From the NCBI RefSeq assembly GCF_026340305.1, contig NZ_JAPEPI010000001.1, positions 1,364,001-1,428,000 of the forward strand: a DNA stretch of 64,000 bases. Reading direction: 5' to 3'. Made by a program: the position numbers and the translations under genes. The notes below the pieces were generated by a model. That model saw only the letters and a program-made list of their open reading frames with translations. It was not told where the DNA came from and made no database searches. Of this stretch, positions 52,624 through 62,177 are shown piece after piece. Each line of letters begins with the position of its first letter. The first letter of the stretch is position 1. This stretch comes from Streptomyces sp. NBC_01381. Its GTDB lineage: Bacteria; Actinomycetota; Actinomycetes; Streptomycetales; Streptomycetaceae.

Positions 52624-53490
52624 CCGGCTCACGGGGAACGCCACGTCGCACACCTGGTCGTCGGGGCCCGTCGTCTCCCACTCCGCGAAGTAGATCTCGC
52701 GGCTCGGGCCCGTGATCTTCAGGCCCTCGCGGGCGATCCACTCCTCGACCGCCTGGAACGCGGCGAGGATCTGCGGGTACGAGACCTGCGCCTTCGTGAT
52801 CCGGGTGAAGGCGAGCCGGTGGGCGGGCTCCACGCGCGATTCGGCGCCCCGCTGCCGCCCAGCCGTCTGCGCCCACGCCCGTGCGGCCGCCGCGTCCCTG
52901 ACCGGGACGCACGCCTCGGCGGGGCCGTCGCTGTCCTGGGTCACGTCGGAGTGGTAGATGACCAGCGGCGCGTCCGCGGCGCCGCCGCACTCGGCCTCGG
53001 CCGCCTCTTCGAGACGGCCCAGCGAGGCGTCGATCCAGACCGGCAGTTCCTCGGCGAGCAGATGTCGGGTCTCGCTGATGACGTACTGCTCCGGTACGTC
53101 GACGGTCCTGACCGGGAAGTTCTTCTCATTCATCTCATCCATCGCGGATCCTCTTCCTGAAAGGCGTCCACGGAGGTACCCCGCCAGCGTGCGCTGCTCG
53201 GCATGGCGCTCCTCGACGCCCGCCCAGTACGCGGCGACCGCCCGGGCCGCCTGCTCGCCGTCCAGGCCGACGATCCCGGCGATGTCCGCGAGCGGCATGC
53301 CGAGCCGGCGCAGCAGGACGACCGTGCGGGCGTCCTCCACCTGGGCCGTGCGGTAGTAGCGGTAGCCGGTGGCCCCGTCCACGTAGGCGGGGGTCAGCAA
53401 CCCCAGGCGGTCGTACAGGCGCAGCGCCTTGGGCGAGAGCCGCGCGCGGGCGGCGAATTCACCGATGGTGAGCAGCGGGTCCGGGTCCAT
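52621..53490 (-). CDS. MerR family regulator with effector-binding domain
   Basis: 289 residues from ATG 53490, with GAGG 8 bases upstream. N-terminal MerR winged helix (LLTIGEFAARARLSPKALRLYDRLGLLTP, then GYRYYRTAQVEDARTVVLLRRLGMPLADI). A linker helix leads to a GyrI/BmrR-like domain (about 140-289) containing VRTVDVPEQYVISETRHLL and AFQAVEEWIAREGLKITGPSREIYFAEW, the multidrug-binding fold. Likely a drug- or metabolite-responsive activator. The last codons (GAGCCGG before TAG) already match the heptamer array that follows. Confidence 0.92.
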   Translation of the reverse strand: MDPDPLLTIGEFAARARLSPKALRLYDRLGLLTPAYVDGATGYRYYRTAQVEDARTVVLLRRLGMPLADIAGIVGLDGEQAARAVAAYWAGVEERHAEQRTLAGYLRGRLSGRGSAMDEMNEKNFPVRTVDVPEQYVISETRHLLAEELPVWIDASLGRLEEAAEAECGGAADAPLVIYHSDVTQDSDGPAEACVPVRDAAAARAWAQTAGRQRGAESRVEPAHRLAFTRITKAQVSYPQILAAFQAVEEWIAREGLKITGPSREIYFAEWETTGPDDQVCDVAFPVSR

Positions 53491-53560
53491 AGGGGCATCC
53501 TCCGTCACCGGGCCCGTTGACCCGGTGCGCAGGACGATGCGCTCTGCCCCAGGGGCAAGG

Positions 53561-54190
53561 TCAACGGGGAGGGCCGCCGCCGGGTCCGTAGCCGTAGTAG
53601 GCCTGCGCCTCAAGCCACCGGCGGTGCCTGCCGCGCCGTACGCCGACGATGATCGCCAGTGCGGCGGCCGCGAGGATCCCGCCGAGCGGCACCAGGACGG
53701 TCACCGCTATGCCGCCGACGAAGGACGAGACGTCGGTGCTGTCGCCGGGGGCGAAGGTCAGGACGCCGCGCGGGTCGTCGCACATCACCCGGTAGTCCGC
53801 GTCCGTATCCGTCTTGAGCACGAACGCCCGCTCCCATCTGGCGTCCCCCTTGGTCACGTTGAACGTCCCGCCGGGTGTCGTCACGCGCGGCAGCGAGTCG
53901 GGCGGACCCGTGACTTTGCAGTGCGCGCGGGCGACGAAGGGGCTGCGTACGTAGATGGCGGCGTCGTCGTCGGGCGCGATCCGCACCGTGACGGACCGCC
54001 CGCTCGCGAAAGCCCTGCCGTCGTCGACGGATTCCACGGCAGAGGTCAACGTGATCACGAAGCTCGCAATGCCGATGGCCACACCGACGGCCGCGATGAC
54101 TCCCGCGACGACGAACCACCGCCGCCGGGGCCGCAGTTGCCGTGCGTCGATGCGCGGCGGGGGTCCGGGAGGCGGCCCGTACGGATACAT
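53561..54190 (-). CDS. Membrane protein with proline-rich N-terminus, unknown function
   Basis: 209 residues. MYPYGPPPGPPPR, then a basic stretch, membrane segment 1 (WFVVAGVIAAVGVAIGIASFVITL), an extracytoplasmic domain of ~105 residues with a Cys pair (AHCKVTG and RVMCDDP), membrane segment 2 (FVGGIAVTVLVPLGGILAAAALAIIV) and a basic tail ending YYGYGPGGGPPR. The layout is common in actinomycete surface proteins of unknown role. Confidence 0.8.
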   Translation of the reverse strand: MYPYGPPPGPPPRIDARQLRPRRRWFVVAGVIAAVGVAIGIASFVITLTSAVESVDDGRAFASGRSVTVRIAPDDDAAIYVRSPFVARAHCKVTGPPDSLPRVTTPGGTFNVTKGDARWERAFVLKTDTDADYRVMCDDPRGVLTFAPGDSTDVSSFVGGIAVTVLVPLGGILAAAALAIIVGVRRGRHRRWLEAQAYYGYGPGGGPPR

Positions 54191-54354
54191 GTCGGAACGA
54201 TGGCAGGCGGCGGGAGGTTGGGGAAGAGCGCAAGGGGCGAGCCGTGTGTGACGTCAACTCCGGTACGCCCGGGGGTGGTTGGAAGATGGTCGTGTTCTGG
54301 GCGAACCGCCTGCTTCTTCTCTCCGTCAACTCCTCGGCCCGGCATCATTGTTGT

Positions 54355-55398
54355 ATGCCCAATCTGGAGAGCACGGCGGAGCGGAGCAGCAGGCCGGCAG
54401 GGCCGGTGGTGACGGTGGACACCGAGTCGATTCCGGTGCGGGAGCGGTTCGGCTGGTGGAACGAGCTGGTGGGCGAGGCGGTCATGCCTGTGTCGTCCCG
54501 CAGCCCGTACGCGTCCGGCTTCACGGGACGGGCGGAGAACGTGCAGCTGCCGCACAGCTCGCTGGGGACCTTCACCTACTCGCCGATGTCGGCCTGGCGC
54601 TCCTCTGTCCAGATCCGCCGCCAGGACCCCGAGGACTACTTCCTGGTCCTGGTCGGGGACGGCACCTCGATCCGTCTTGAGCAGGGGCGCGGCATCGCCT
54701 GCCTGGAGGCGGGCGAGATGGCCCTGTTCTCCACGTCGCACCCGCTGGCCGTGGAGTTCCTCGACAAGGGCCGCTCCTGCCAGAGCTCGCAGTTCCGGCT
54801 GCCACGGACCATTCTTCCGCTGGCGAACGGGCGGGCCGACAGGCTGCTGGCCGAGCCGCTGTCCACCCGGTCCGGATCCGGGGCGCTGCTCGTCCCGTAC
54901 CTGAAGGGCCTTGCGGACGCCGTCCGCGACTGCGGGCCCGCGGAGTTGGCCCGGATCGGTGCGGTCGGGGTCGACCTGGCCGCGTCGCTGCTGGCCGCGC
55001 ACCTCGGCGACGCGGACGGGCTGCCCGCGGAGACGCGCCAGGCGGCACTCCTCGCCCGCATCAACGCCTTCATCGACCACAACCTGGCCGAGCCGGAGCT
55101 GCGCCCCGCGGCCGTCGCCGCCCATCACCACATCTCCGTACGCACACTCCATCAACTCTTCCGTGGCGAACCGGAGTCCGTCGGCGCCACGATCCGGCGC
55201 CGCCGCCTGGAACGCTGCCGGGCCGACCTGACCGACCCCGCCCTGCACCGTCTGCCCATCGGCGAGATCGCGGCCCGGTGGGGGTTCCGCCACCCCGCGG
55301 ACTTCAGCCGTACGTTCCGCAATGCGTACGGCGTCCCGCCGAGCGAGGTCAGGGCGGCGGGTGCGCTGAATGCGAAGAAAGCCCGCACGCCCTGCTAA
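54355..55398 (+). CDS. AraC family regulator
   Basis: 347 residues from ATG 54355. The N-terminal ~190 residues match the AraC-binding-like domain (VPVRERFGWWNELVGEAVMPV-type start, then YFLVLVGDGTSIRLEQGRG). The C-terminal 100 residues form the double helix-turn-helix (FIDHNLAEPELRPAAVAAHH, SVRTLHQLFRGE, IGEIAARWGFRHPADFSRTFRNAYGVPPSEVR). Such NimR/AraC-like regulators control nearby catabolic or secondary genes; no obvious target lies adjacent. Divergent from the membrane protein gene. Confidence 0.92.
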   Translation: MPNLESTAERSSRPAGPVVTVDTESIPVRERFGWWNELVGEAVMPVSSRSPYASGFTGRAENVQLPHSSLGTFTYSPMSAWRSSVQIRRQDPEDYFLVLVGDGTSIRLEQGRGIACLEAGEMALFSTSHPLAVEFLDKGRSCQSSQFRLPRTILPLANGRADRLLAEPLSTRSGSGALLVPYLKGLADAVRDCGPAELARIGAVGVDLAASLLAAHLGDADGLPAETRQAALLARINAFIDHNLAEPELRPAAVAAHHHISVRTLHQLFRGEPESVGATIRRRRLERCRADLTDPALHRLPIGEIAARWGFRHPADFSRTFRNAYGVPPSEVRAAGALNAKKARTPC

Positions 55399-55612
55399 TG
55401 CCCTGACCGCCCGGCGCGAGGACAGTGGTCCACGGCATCCCAGTGGCTTCAGGGGCGGGACGTGCAGGCCATGCGGACGGACACCGGTCACGTGGCACAG
55501 TGGCGCCCGGGGGGACTGGAACACTGGGGTGCCTTCCCGCCGTTGACGCCAGTTCGCTTTTGGCCAGTAAACTGCGCGCGCTCAGAAGCGCTGCAGGAGG
55601 CTAGGGGGAACG

Positions 55613-56542
55613 GTGGCACACGGGGGATACCAGGGCTGGGGACCGGCGGGCGTTCCGCCGCAGGGTGGCGGCGCCCCAGATCCGTACGGCCCGCCACCGT
55701 CGGGCCCGCACCCGCAGCCTTACCCGCCACAGCCCTATCCGCCGCAGCCCTATCGGCCGCAGCCCGTCCGGCGGGGGCGTTACGGCTGTGCGCTCTTCTT
55801 CGTATCGCCGCTCATCCCGGTGATCCGTTCCTCCCGCCGCCGCGCCGAGGCGATCTTCAACCAGCCGGGCCTCGGCCACATCCCGGACCGGGTGGTGAGG
55901 CACGTGCAACTGTGGCGGGCGGTCGCGGGTCTGGCCGCCAGCCTCCTGCTCGTCTACACCTACGGCGCGGACGACGGCTGGAGCGGCGTCGCCAACGACG
56001 GTGCGGTGAAGCTGATCCTGGCCCCGCTGCTGCTCATCTTCACCGGGCCGCTGGTCGTCCTCGGCTTCATCCGCTACGCGCCTCCCGATCAGCGGCGGTT
56101 GCTCCGCTCCCGGCTGCGCGCGCCGCTCAAGGCCGTGGGCTGGTACATCGGCATCTTCGTGGGCGTCGGACTCGTACTGGCGGGCAGCGCCGTCATCCTG
56201 AAGCAGAACTACGGCACGCTCGTGAACGGCCTCATCGCGCTCGCGCTGCTCATCGGCCTCGTCTGGCTGCTGCCGTTCCTCGGCTTCTCCTCCGCCTACG
56301 CCGCCCGTTATGCCTTCAACACGTCCCACGTGCACGCCGCTCTGCCGGCCGCGCTCACCGTCGTACTCGTCTGGGAGCTGATGCTCTGCAGCGTCGCCCT
56401 CGAAGGCGGAATGCCGCACGGGCCGCCGGCCGCACAGTGGTGCGCGGTGCTCGGCGGCCCGGTGTCCGTGACCGCGGTGGCGCTGTGGGAACTCCACCGC
56501 ATGCGCACCCGCCACGGCGTCCGCATCCGCAACCGGGGATGA
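55613..56542 (+). CDS. Polytopic membrane protein with Pro-rich N-terminus, unknown function
   Basis: 309 residues, GTG start with AGGGGGAA upstream. The first 50 residues are Gly/Pro/Tyr-rich (PHPQPYPPQPYPPQPYRP). About six membrane segments follow, for example AVAGLAASLLLVYTY, LILAPLLLIFTGPLVVLGFI and YIGIFVGVGLVLAGSAVI. A conserved-looking RAEAIFNQPGLGHIPDRV lies before the first segment. I recognise no functional motif. Confidence 0.8.
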   Translation: MAHGGYQGWGPAGVPPQGGGAPDPYGPPPSGPHPQPYPPQPYPPQPYRPQPVRRGRYGCALFFVSPLIPVIRSSRRRAEAIFNQPGLGHIPDRVVRHVQLWRAVAGLAASLLLVYTYGADDGWSGVANDGAVKLILAPLLLIFTGPLVVLGFIRYAPPDQRRLLRSRLRAPLKAVGWYIGIFVGVGLVLAGSAVILKQNYGTLVNGLIALALLIGLVWLLPFLGFSSAYAARYAFNTSHVHAALPAALTVVLVWELMLCSVALEGGMPHGPPAAQWCAVLGGPVSVTAVALWELHRMRTRHGVRIRNRG

Positions 56543-56611
56543 CGTGCCGCTGCCCGCGGGTGCGCCGGATGTGAAGGAAGACGGTGCGTGCTGCTAACGC
56601 CCTGAGTCAGC

Positions 56612-57553
56612 TCAGCCGCCGAAGCGGAGCCTGTACTGCGCCTTGCCGTTGGGGAAGTCGTCCAGCGTTCCGCCGCCCCAGTCGTGGTCGAAATACGCCT
56701 GATACTTCGAGTCCTTGACGAGCTCGGCCATCCGGTCGATGAAGTACGGAGAGTCGCCGCCCCCCATATAGGAGTCGCCCCTCCCATACAGGCCCCATTC
56801 CGGATATGACTTCGGCTTGTTGTGCGCGGCGGCGAATTCCTTGAACTCATTCACGCCCATGGCGGTGGTGAGGGTGTGGTTCCACCGCTGGGCCGGCGTT
56901 GCGTCCGGGTGCTCCCACCACACGTCGTAGATGTTCAGGCCGACCACGTCGACGTAGGCGTCGCCGGGGTACAGCGTCTCGAACGACGTGACCTTGCCCG
57001 AGGTGCCGACAGCCATGTTGTAGTCGAACTGGAAGGATTCCCCGGTGCGCTCACGCATGAGGGTGACGATCCTCCGGAACATCTCCCGGTAGGCCGCCGG
57101 GTCGTCAGTCCCCTGCCACGGCCCGATGTTCTTGTTGTTGCCCTCGTATCCGATGCGGATGACGGAGTCGCCGAGGCCGTCCTTGATCATCAGGTCGGCG
57201 AGGGTCCGGAACTGGCTGTCGTACTTACCGGCAAGCCCCTCCGCGAAGGTCCCGCCCTTGGGCAGCATATGAAGCCCGAGCACGAAACCCCGGTCGGCCC
57301 CGGACTTCTTCCAGTCGCCCCAGTACTTGGTCGCGTACTGATTCCACTTGGTGTTCTCGGACGGGTCCAGATAGTCGGTCGCATCCACCTGCGACCGGCC
57401 GAGCCACTCCTGAGAATTGTTCACGTCGGCAGTTTTGCCGGGACCGACGTAGACGCCCAGGCGGGACGGGGTAACGGCACCCTCGGACGGCATGGCCATG
57501 GATGCGAGGATAACTGCCGCCATGGCCAGTGTCGTCGCGAGCTTTCGTTTCAT
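56612..57553 (-). CDS. Secreted glycoside hydrolase-like protein (GH26-like TIM barrel)
   Basis: 313 residues from ATG 57553 (ATG 57559 two codons upstream is equally possible). Signal peptide RMKRKLATTLAMAAVILASM, cleavage near PSEGA. The barrel features fit family GH26-type mannanases and relatives: SVIRIGYEGNN with a Glu in the acid/base position, then FQFDYNMAVG, then VDVVGLNIYDVWWE, then KSYPEWGLYG with the probable nucleophile Glu. I infer a polysaccharide hydrolase; exact family is not certain. The 265 bases upstream hold nothing else. Confidence 0.75.
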   Translation of the reverse strand: MKRKLATTLAMAAVILASMAMPSEGAVTPSRLGVYVGPGKTADVNNSQEWLGRSQVDATDYLDPSENTKWNQYATKYWGDWKKSGADRGFVLGLHMLPKGGTFAEGLAGKYDSQFRTLADLMIKDGLGDSVIRIGYEGNNKNIGPWQGTDDPAAYREMFRRIVTLMRERTGESFQFDYNMAVGTSGKVTSFETLYPGDAYVDVVGLNIYDVWWEHPDATPAQRWNHTLTTAMGVNEFKEFAAAHNKPKSYPEWGLYGRGDSYMGGGDSPYFIDRMAELVKDSKYQAYFDHDWGGGTLDDFPNGKAQYRLRFGG

Positions 57554-57818
57554 TCTCATCCTTGCCTTGAGCCCCCGGACAGCCCGATGGCCTCGCCATA
57601 ATGAGAAAGTCCGGGTACGCAGGCAATGAGAGATCGCTACTACGTGAATTCGTAGGGAGAAGGGTCCTTGCCGCATGCTCCCCGGCGTGCTGTCCCGCGC
57701 CGACAGGTTCCCCGGGGCGTCTGCGGCACTGTCATGTGCTGCTACCGGACATCGTTGGAGCCGGACGCGGCATGGCGCATCTCACGTCACCGGCGAGTCC
57801 GTGGCCGCTGGTGACCGG

Positions 57819-59435
57819 CTACGGCTCCGTCGAACGGGGCTGGGTCTTCGGGATCCGTGACGTGAAGAACATCGCGAGGAGAGCGGCGAAGGCGAGGATG
57901 GCGAGTGCGGCGCGCAGGCCGTCGATCCTGGCGTCGGCGTTCGCGTCGAGTGCCGCCTGCGTCAGCTCCGTGCTCGTGCCCGCTTCGTCGAGGGCGGACT
58001 TGAGCTGGGCGTCCGACAAGAACGGTGCGCCGCTTTGGAGTTCGACGTTCGCCTGGCTCTTGACCTCGGCCGGGATCGCCGGATTCTGTTCCACGCTGGT
58101 CAGGAAGGACGTGGCGAGTGCGGCGATCATGATCGACCCGGCGAGTGCCGTACCGATCGAGGCACCGAGGTTGGTGACGGCGTTCTGGACGCCGCCGACC
58201 TCCGCGCTCCGGGCCTCCGGCACCGCTGACACGGTGACCGACCCGAGCTGGGACGCCAGCGCGCCCATGCCGAGCCCGATCAGCAGGAGGGGGATGGTGA
58301 CGATTTCCGCGCCGGCCTCCGCGTCGAGCGCGGCCATCAGGGCCACCGCACCCGCGAGCAGCGCGAGGGTCCCGAGCCGCACCACCCGCCGCGGTGAGAC
58401 GTCCGGGAGGAAGCGGGGGATCAGGATGGCGGCCGCAAGGAGTGTCAGGGAGAGCGGCAGGATGCGGGCGCCCGTCTTGAGCGCGGACAGGCCAAGGGCG
58501 ACGGACAGATAGAGCGGTACGACGAAGAACACGCCCATCTGGACGAGGTACTGGAAGAAGAACATCGTCAGTCCGCCGGTGAGCTGCTTGTTGTGCAGCA
58601 TGCCCGGGTCGACGAGCGGCTCCCTGTGCCGCTCCACCACGCGGGCCTCCCAGCGGAGGAAGAGCCAGACCAGGAGCAGGCCGGCCAGCATCAGCCAGAT
58701 GACCAGCGAGACCCCGAGCCACGAGGGCGCGTCGGGCTTCGGCTGGAACCAGCCCCATTCGTCCGAGCGCAGTACGCCGTAGACGAAGATCCCGAGCCCG
58801 AGCGCGGACAGCACGGCGCCGATGAGATCGATGCGAGGGCGTTCGCCGACCGGCGCGTCGGCGATCCGGCCGGCGAGCACCAGGATGCCGAGGACCATCA
58901 CGACCTCACCGGCGAAGACCCACCGCCAGGAGAAGTACGTCGTCGCGACACCCCCGATGAGCGGCCCGACCGCGATGGCCACGGCCCCTGCGGCCGCGAC
59001 GAGACCGTAGGCGGCGGGACGGCGTTCAGTGGCGAAGTTGCTCGCCACGAGCGCCACGATCGCGGGCAGGATGAGCGCCGCCCCGATCCCCTCGAGGAAC
59101 GCCCAGCCGAGCAGCAGCACGGGCAGGTTCGGCGCGAGCGCCGTGGTGAGGGAGCCGCAGCCGTAGATGACGCAGCCGATCATGAACGCGCGTTTGCGGC
59201 CGATCAGCGCCCCCACTTTGCCGCCGGGGATCATGAACATCGCCATCACGAGGGTGTAGGCCGTGATGGCGCCCTGCACACCCGTCACCGTCGTGCCAAC
59301 GTCTTCGGCCACCGTCGCGATCGAGACGTTCATGACCGAACTGTCGAGCGCCATAAGGAACTGACCGGCCGCGAGTGCCAGGAGGACGATGCGTGCCGTG
59401 GCCGAACTCTCAGCAGTGCCTGCTCCGGGTGCCAT
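57819..59435 (-). CDS. MFS transporter, DHA2 (14-helix) drug exporter type
   Basis: 538 residues. The first loop has ALDSSVMNVSIATVAEDVGTT, the motif-C-like region is AAAGAVAIAVGPLIGGVATTYFSWRWVF, and about 14 hydrophobic segments follow. The subfamily exports drugs and natural products using proton motive force. No TetR repressor or biosynthetic gene is adjacent. Confidence 0.92.
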   Translation of the reverse strand: MAPGAGTAESSATARIVLLALAAGQFLMALDSSVMNVSIATVAEDVGTTVTGVQGAITAYTLVMAMFMIPGGKVGALIGRKRAFMIGCVIYGCGSLTTALAPNLPVLLLGWAFLEGIGAALILPAIVALVASNFATERRPAAYGLVAAAGAVAIAVGPLIGGVATTYFSWRWVFAGEVVMVLGILVLAGRIADAPVGERPRIDLIGAVLSALGLGIFVYGVLRSDEWGWFQPKPDAPSWLGVSLVIWLMLAGLLLVWLFLRWEARVVERHREPLVDPGMLHNKQLTGGLTMFFFQYLVQMGVFFVVPLYLSVALGLSALKTGARILPLSLTLLAAAILIPRFLPDVSPRRVVRLGTLALLAGAVALMAALDAEAGAEIVTIPLLLIGLGMGALASQLGSVTVSAVPEARSAEVGGVQNAVTNLGASIGTALAGSIMIAALATSFLTSVEQNPAIPAEVKSQANVELQSGAPFLSDAQLKSALDEAGTSTELTQAALDANADARIDGLRAALAILAFAALLAMFFTSRIPKTQPRSTEP

Positions 59436-59529
59436 GCGCGCATCGTTCCAGCCGCCCCGGAGGGCGTCCGTCGCGAGATCCGCGACCCGCTCCGGAGGTC
59501 AGCCGGTTGGCGGACCGACGCCGGCGGAG

Positions 59530-60966
59530 TCAGGCCGCCGGCAGCTCCTCAGCGGGGAGCCGGCCCGCCCGTACGGCGTCGACCAGGGCCTGGTGGTCGC
59601 GCTCGTTCTGGTCGGCGTACGCCTCAGCGAAGGTGGCGAGTGCCCGGTCGAACGATTCGCCGCCGCCCAGGTACGCGGCGATCGCGATGCGGTCGCCGGA
59701 CCGTGCGTGCGCACGGGCCAGGGTCGCCCCGCACAGTTCGCCGAACGCCTGCATGTCCTTCGGCCGCATCCGCTCCGGCACGGCGATGCCCTTCCAGTCG
59801 CGCAACTGGCGTACGTAGAAGTCGCGTTGCTTGCCGTCGATCCCGTCCACCCGTTCCCAGCCGAGGAAGATGTCGCTGGTGGCCTGCATCAGCCGCTGGC
59901 CCGAGACCACCCGCTCGCCCTGGTTGGCGTACCGGCTCGCGCCGACATGCTCGGCGAGCACGGAGGTGTCGGCCTCCTTGGCCTGGAGGAAGAGCGGGTC
60001 CTGGTCGTCCCGGCCGAGCAGCAGGAAGATCCAGCATCGGGTGCCGACGCTGCCGACGCCGACCACCTTGCGGGCGACGTCCGCAAGGCGGTAGTCCGAC
60101 AGGAGCGTGCGCCGGTCGGAAGGCAGGGTCCTGCCGTACCGCTCGATCAGGCCGCGGAACTGGCGCTCCAGCGCGCCGCGTTCGATGTCCGGCAGCAGAT
60201 CGCCGGCCGGGATGAGCAGCGGCGGATCCGCCGCGATCCTGGGCCTGCCGTCGACCGTCTCGGTGAGCTTGTCGAAAGCCTGCAGGCTGTCGCGGGTGCG
60301 GGCCTTCACCATGGCACGGGCCAGCCTCTTGCGACCGCTCTTCGTCCCCTGGGCCCGGCCGGCGGCCAGGGAGTCGAGGAGGTCCGCATCGATCTTCGAG
60401 TACCAGACGTCGAGGTTGCCCATGCCCGCGAAGCGGATCATCGCCTCGCGGTACGAACGGACCGTGGCGCTCACGATGCGGGCGCGCTCGGCGTCGTCGA
60501 AACCGTTCGCCCGGCCCGCGATGACGAGACTCGCCGAAAGCCGCTTGACGTCCCACTCCCAGGGGCCCGGCAGTGTCTCGTCGAAGTCGTTGATGTCGAA
60601 CATCAACTGTCGTTCCGGCGAGGCGAGCAGACGGAAGTTCAGCAGGTGCGCGTCCCCGCACAGCTGGGCCCTGAGTCCCGACGTCGGGCTGTCGGCCAGG
60701 TCGGACGCCATGATCGCGGCGGCGCCCCGGTAGAAACGGAACGGGGACTCCATCATCCGGCCGTAGCGGATCGGTACGAGTTCAGGCACCCGTGCCGCGG
60801 ACTGCGCCTCCAGGATCGCCAGCGGGTCCGGCCGGTCGGGAGACGGCTTGTACGCGGCGTGGCCCGACCGCGGTGAGCGGCTCCGCGCCTCCTTGCCGAT
60901 GGCCGCGCGTTCCGCGGGTGTGGTGTGGGTTGCCGCGCGCATGGCCGTGGTCGCGTTCTCGGTCAT
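59530..60966 (-). CDS. DUF2252 domain protein
   Basis: 478 residues, with AGAAGGGG upstream. The kinase-like DUF2252 pattern is clear: RMMESPFRFYRGAAAIMASDLA, then CGDAHLLNFRL, then FDINDFDETLPGPWEWDVKRL, then VVGVGSVGTRCWIFLLLGRDDQDPLFLQ. The CGDAHLLNF and FDINDFDE motifs recall the catalytic and metal loops of aminoglycoside kinase folds. Function unknown; often found near stress genes. Confidence 0.93.
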   Translation of the reverse strand: MTENATTAMRAATHTTPAERAAIGKEARSRSPRSGHAAYKPSPDRPDPLAILEAQSAARVPELVPIRYGRMMESPFRFYRGAAAIMASDLADSPTSGLRAQLCGDAHLLNFRLLASPERQLMFDINDFDETLPGPWEWDVKRLSASLVIAGRANGFDDAERARIVSATVRSYREAMIRFAGMGNLDVWYSKIDADLLDSLAAGRAQGTKSGRKRLARAMVKARTRDSLQAFDKLTETVDGRPRIAADPPLLIPAGDLLPDIERGALERQFRGLIERYGRTLPSDRRTLLSDYRLADVARKVVGVGSVGTRCWIFLLLGRDDQDPLFLQAKEADTSVLAEHVGASRYANQGERVVSGQRLMQATSDIFLGWERVDGIDGKQRDFYVRQLRDWKGIAVPERMRPKDMQAFGELCGATLARAHARSGDRIAIAAYLGGGESFDRALATFAEAYADQNERDHQALVDAVRAGRLPAEELPAA

Positions 60967-61021
60967 CGGAGCCCCTTCTGCCGGCCGTGCGGATCACCGA
61001 TGCCGGATGGGTGTCTGGCTC

Positions 61022-61348
61022 TCAGCCCTGGGCGTCGATCTCGGCATCGGCGACGGCGATGGCGATGCCGAGTGCCGTGGCGATGTTGCCTGCTGCCGTC
61101 ATGACGCGGGCGGTGCCCACGATGGGAGCGATGGCGACCAGGACGTCCTGCAGCTTTTCGGCGGTCAGGCCGGCCTTGAGGGCGGGGTCGATATGGGCCG
61201 CGTAGGAGATCGGCGGGGCGTCCGAGGCGGCGAGCGCCGCGATGCGCGTGAGGATGAGCATGTCCGGGGCAAGACCGCAGCGCTCGATCGAGTCGACCGT
61301 CATGGCGGCGAGGGTGTCCAGGACAGGGGTGTCAGATGCAGTGGACAT
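61022..61348 (-). CDS. Carboxymuconolactone decarboxylase-like (AhpD fold) protein
   Basis: 108 residues. MTVDSIERCGLAPDMLILTRIAALAASDAPPISYAAHI is the CMD family start, followed by GLTAEKLQDVLVAIAPIVGTARVMTAAGNIA. The CxxC redox pair of AhpD proteins is absent, and only one Cys (24) is present. It follows the pattern of small CMD proteins in stress gene groups. It lies 55 bases upstream of the DUF2252 gene on the same strand, so cotranscription is likely. Confidence 0.9.
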   Translation of the reverse strand: MSTASDTPVLDTLAAMTVDSIERCGLAPDMLILTRIAALAASDAPPISYAAHIDPALKAGLTAEKLQDVLVAIAPIVGTARVMTAAGNIATALGIAIAVADAEIDAQG

Positions 61349-61666
61349 GGAACATGCCCTCCTGGTGAGTGTCGAGCCCGCGAGATACGTGCGGCTTCAC
61401 CTCAACCGTAGGCCCCATCCGGGGCGCGTGCATGGGGGCGCATGCGCTGGTGCTGAAAGCCCGGCCGCCCTGCTCGCTCAAATACCCGTGAGCGCGACGA
61501 CACCTTCCTGACCTGCGCAGATGTCCTGTGAATTGCCCACCAACAGCTGCCGGTCCCGCACCCCGAGGTGCACAGCGCACCCGACAGGACGAGATTGGAA
61601 GTAGCCCGAACGGTCGAACGGAAATTCGGCGGCCGTGCGGGGCCGTACGACACGAAGGAGCCGGCG
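61349..61666. other. 318-bp divergent intergenic region
   Basis: Separates the CMD-like and DUF7144 genes. I see no gene or strong repeat. A GGGTAT on the minus strand near 61483 could be part of a sigma-B-type promoter, but no matching upstream box is clear. Confidence 0.5.
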
Positions 61667-62101
61667 ATGACCAGTCATGTGAGTGGGGCCCACTCGGGTG
61701 CGGCGGCGCGAAGTGCGGAGAGGACCGGTCTCGGCAGTGGCTGGCTGGTCTTCGCCGGCGTACTGATGATCTTCGGTGGCCTGATGATGCTCTTCGCCGG
61801 CATCTCCGCCATCGCCAACGACGACGTGTTCGTCACCACCCGCAACTACGTGTTCGAGTTCGATCTCACCGGATGGGGCTGGGTCCATCTGATCTTGGGC
61901 GTTGTCATCGTTCTCGCCGGTGCCGCCCTGTTCCAGGGCTCGACCTGGGCCAGGGTCGTCGGCGTGGGTCTTGCCGGCCTGTCCATGGTCGCGAACTTCC
62001 TGTGGATTCCTTACGCGCCGTTCTGGGCCATGGTCCTGATCGCGCTCAACGGCTTCGTGATCTGGGCGCTGTGCACGGCTCCCGGTCCGTCGGAGCGATG
62101 A
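61667..62101 (+). CDS. DUF7144-type small membrane protein
   Basis: 144 residues from ATG 61667, with AAGGAG upstream. Four membrane segments: WLVFAGVLMIFGGLMMLFAGI, WVHLILGVVIVLAGAALF, VVGVGLAGLSMVANFLWIPY and FWAMVLIALNGFVIWAL. The family is frequent in Streptomyces and often sits with stress proteins; function unknown. Confidence 0.88.
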   Translation: MTSHVSGAHSGAAARSAERTGLGSGWLVFAGVLMIFGGLMMLFAGISAIANDDVFVTTRNYVFEFDLTGWGWVHLILGVVIVLAGAALFQGSTWARVVGVGLAGLSMVANFLWIPYAPFWAMVLIALNGFVIWALCTAPGPSER

Positions 62102-62177
62102 ATCCGTCGGAGCCATGAATCCGTCGGATCGAAGAGCAGGGATGGCCTCGTAGCCGGATCGCGGATCGGAGACATGC

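Noticed and set aside
61482..61487. Sigma-B-like GGGTAT promoter before the carboxymuconolactone decarboxylase-like gene
   Set aside because: No matching upstream box at the expected spacing could be seen, so it is not listed as a feature.
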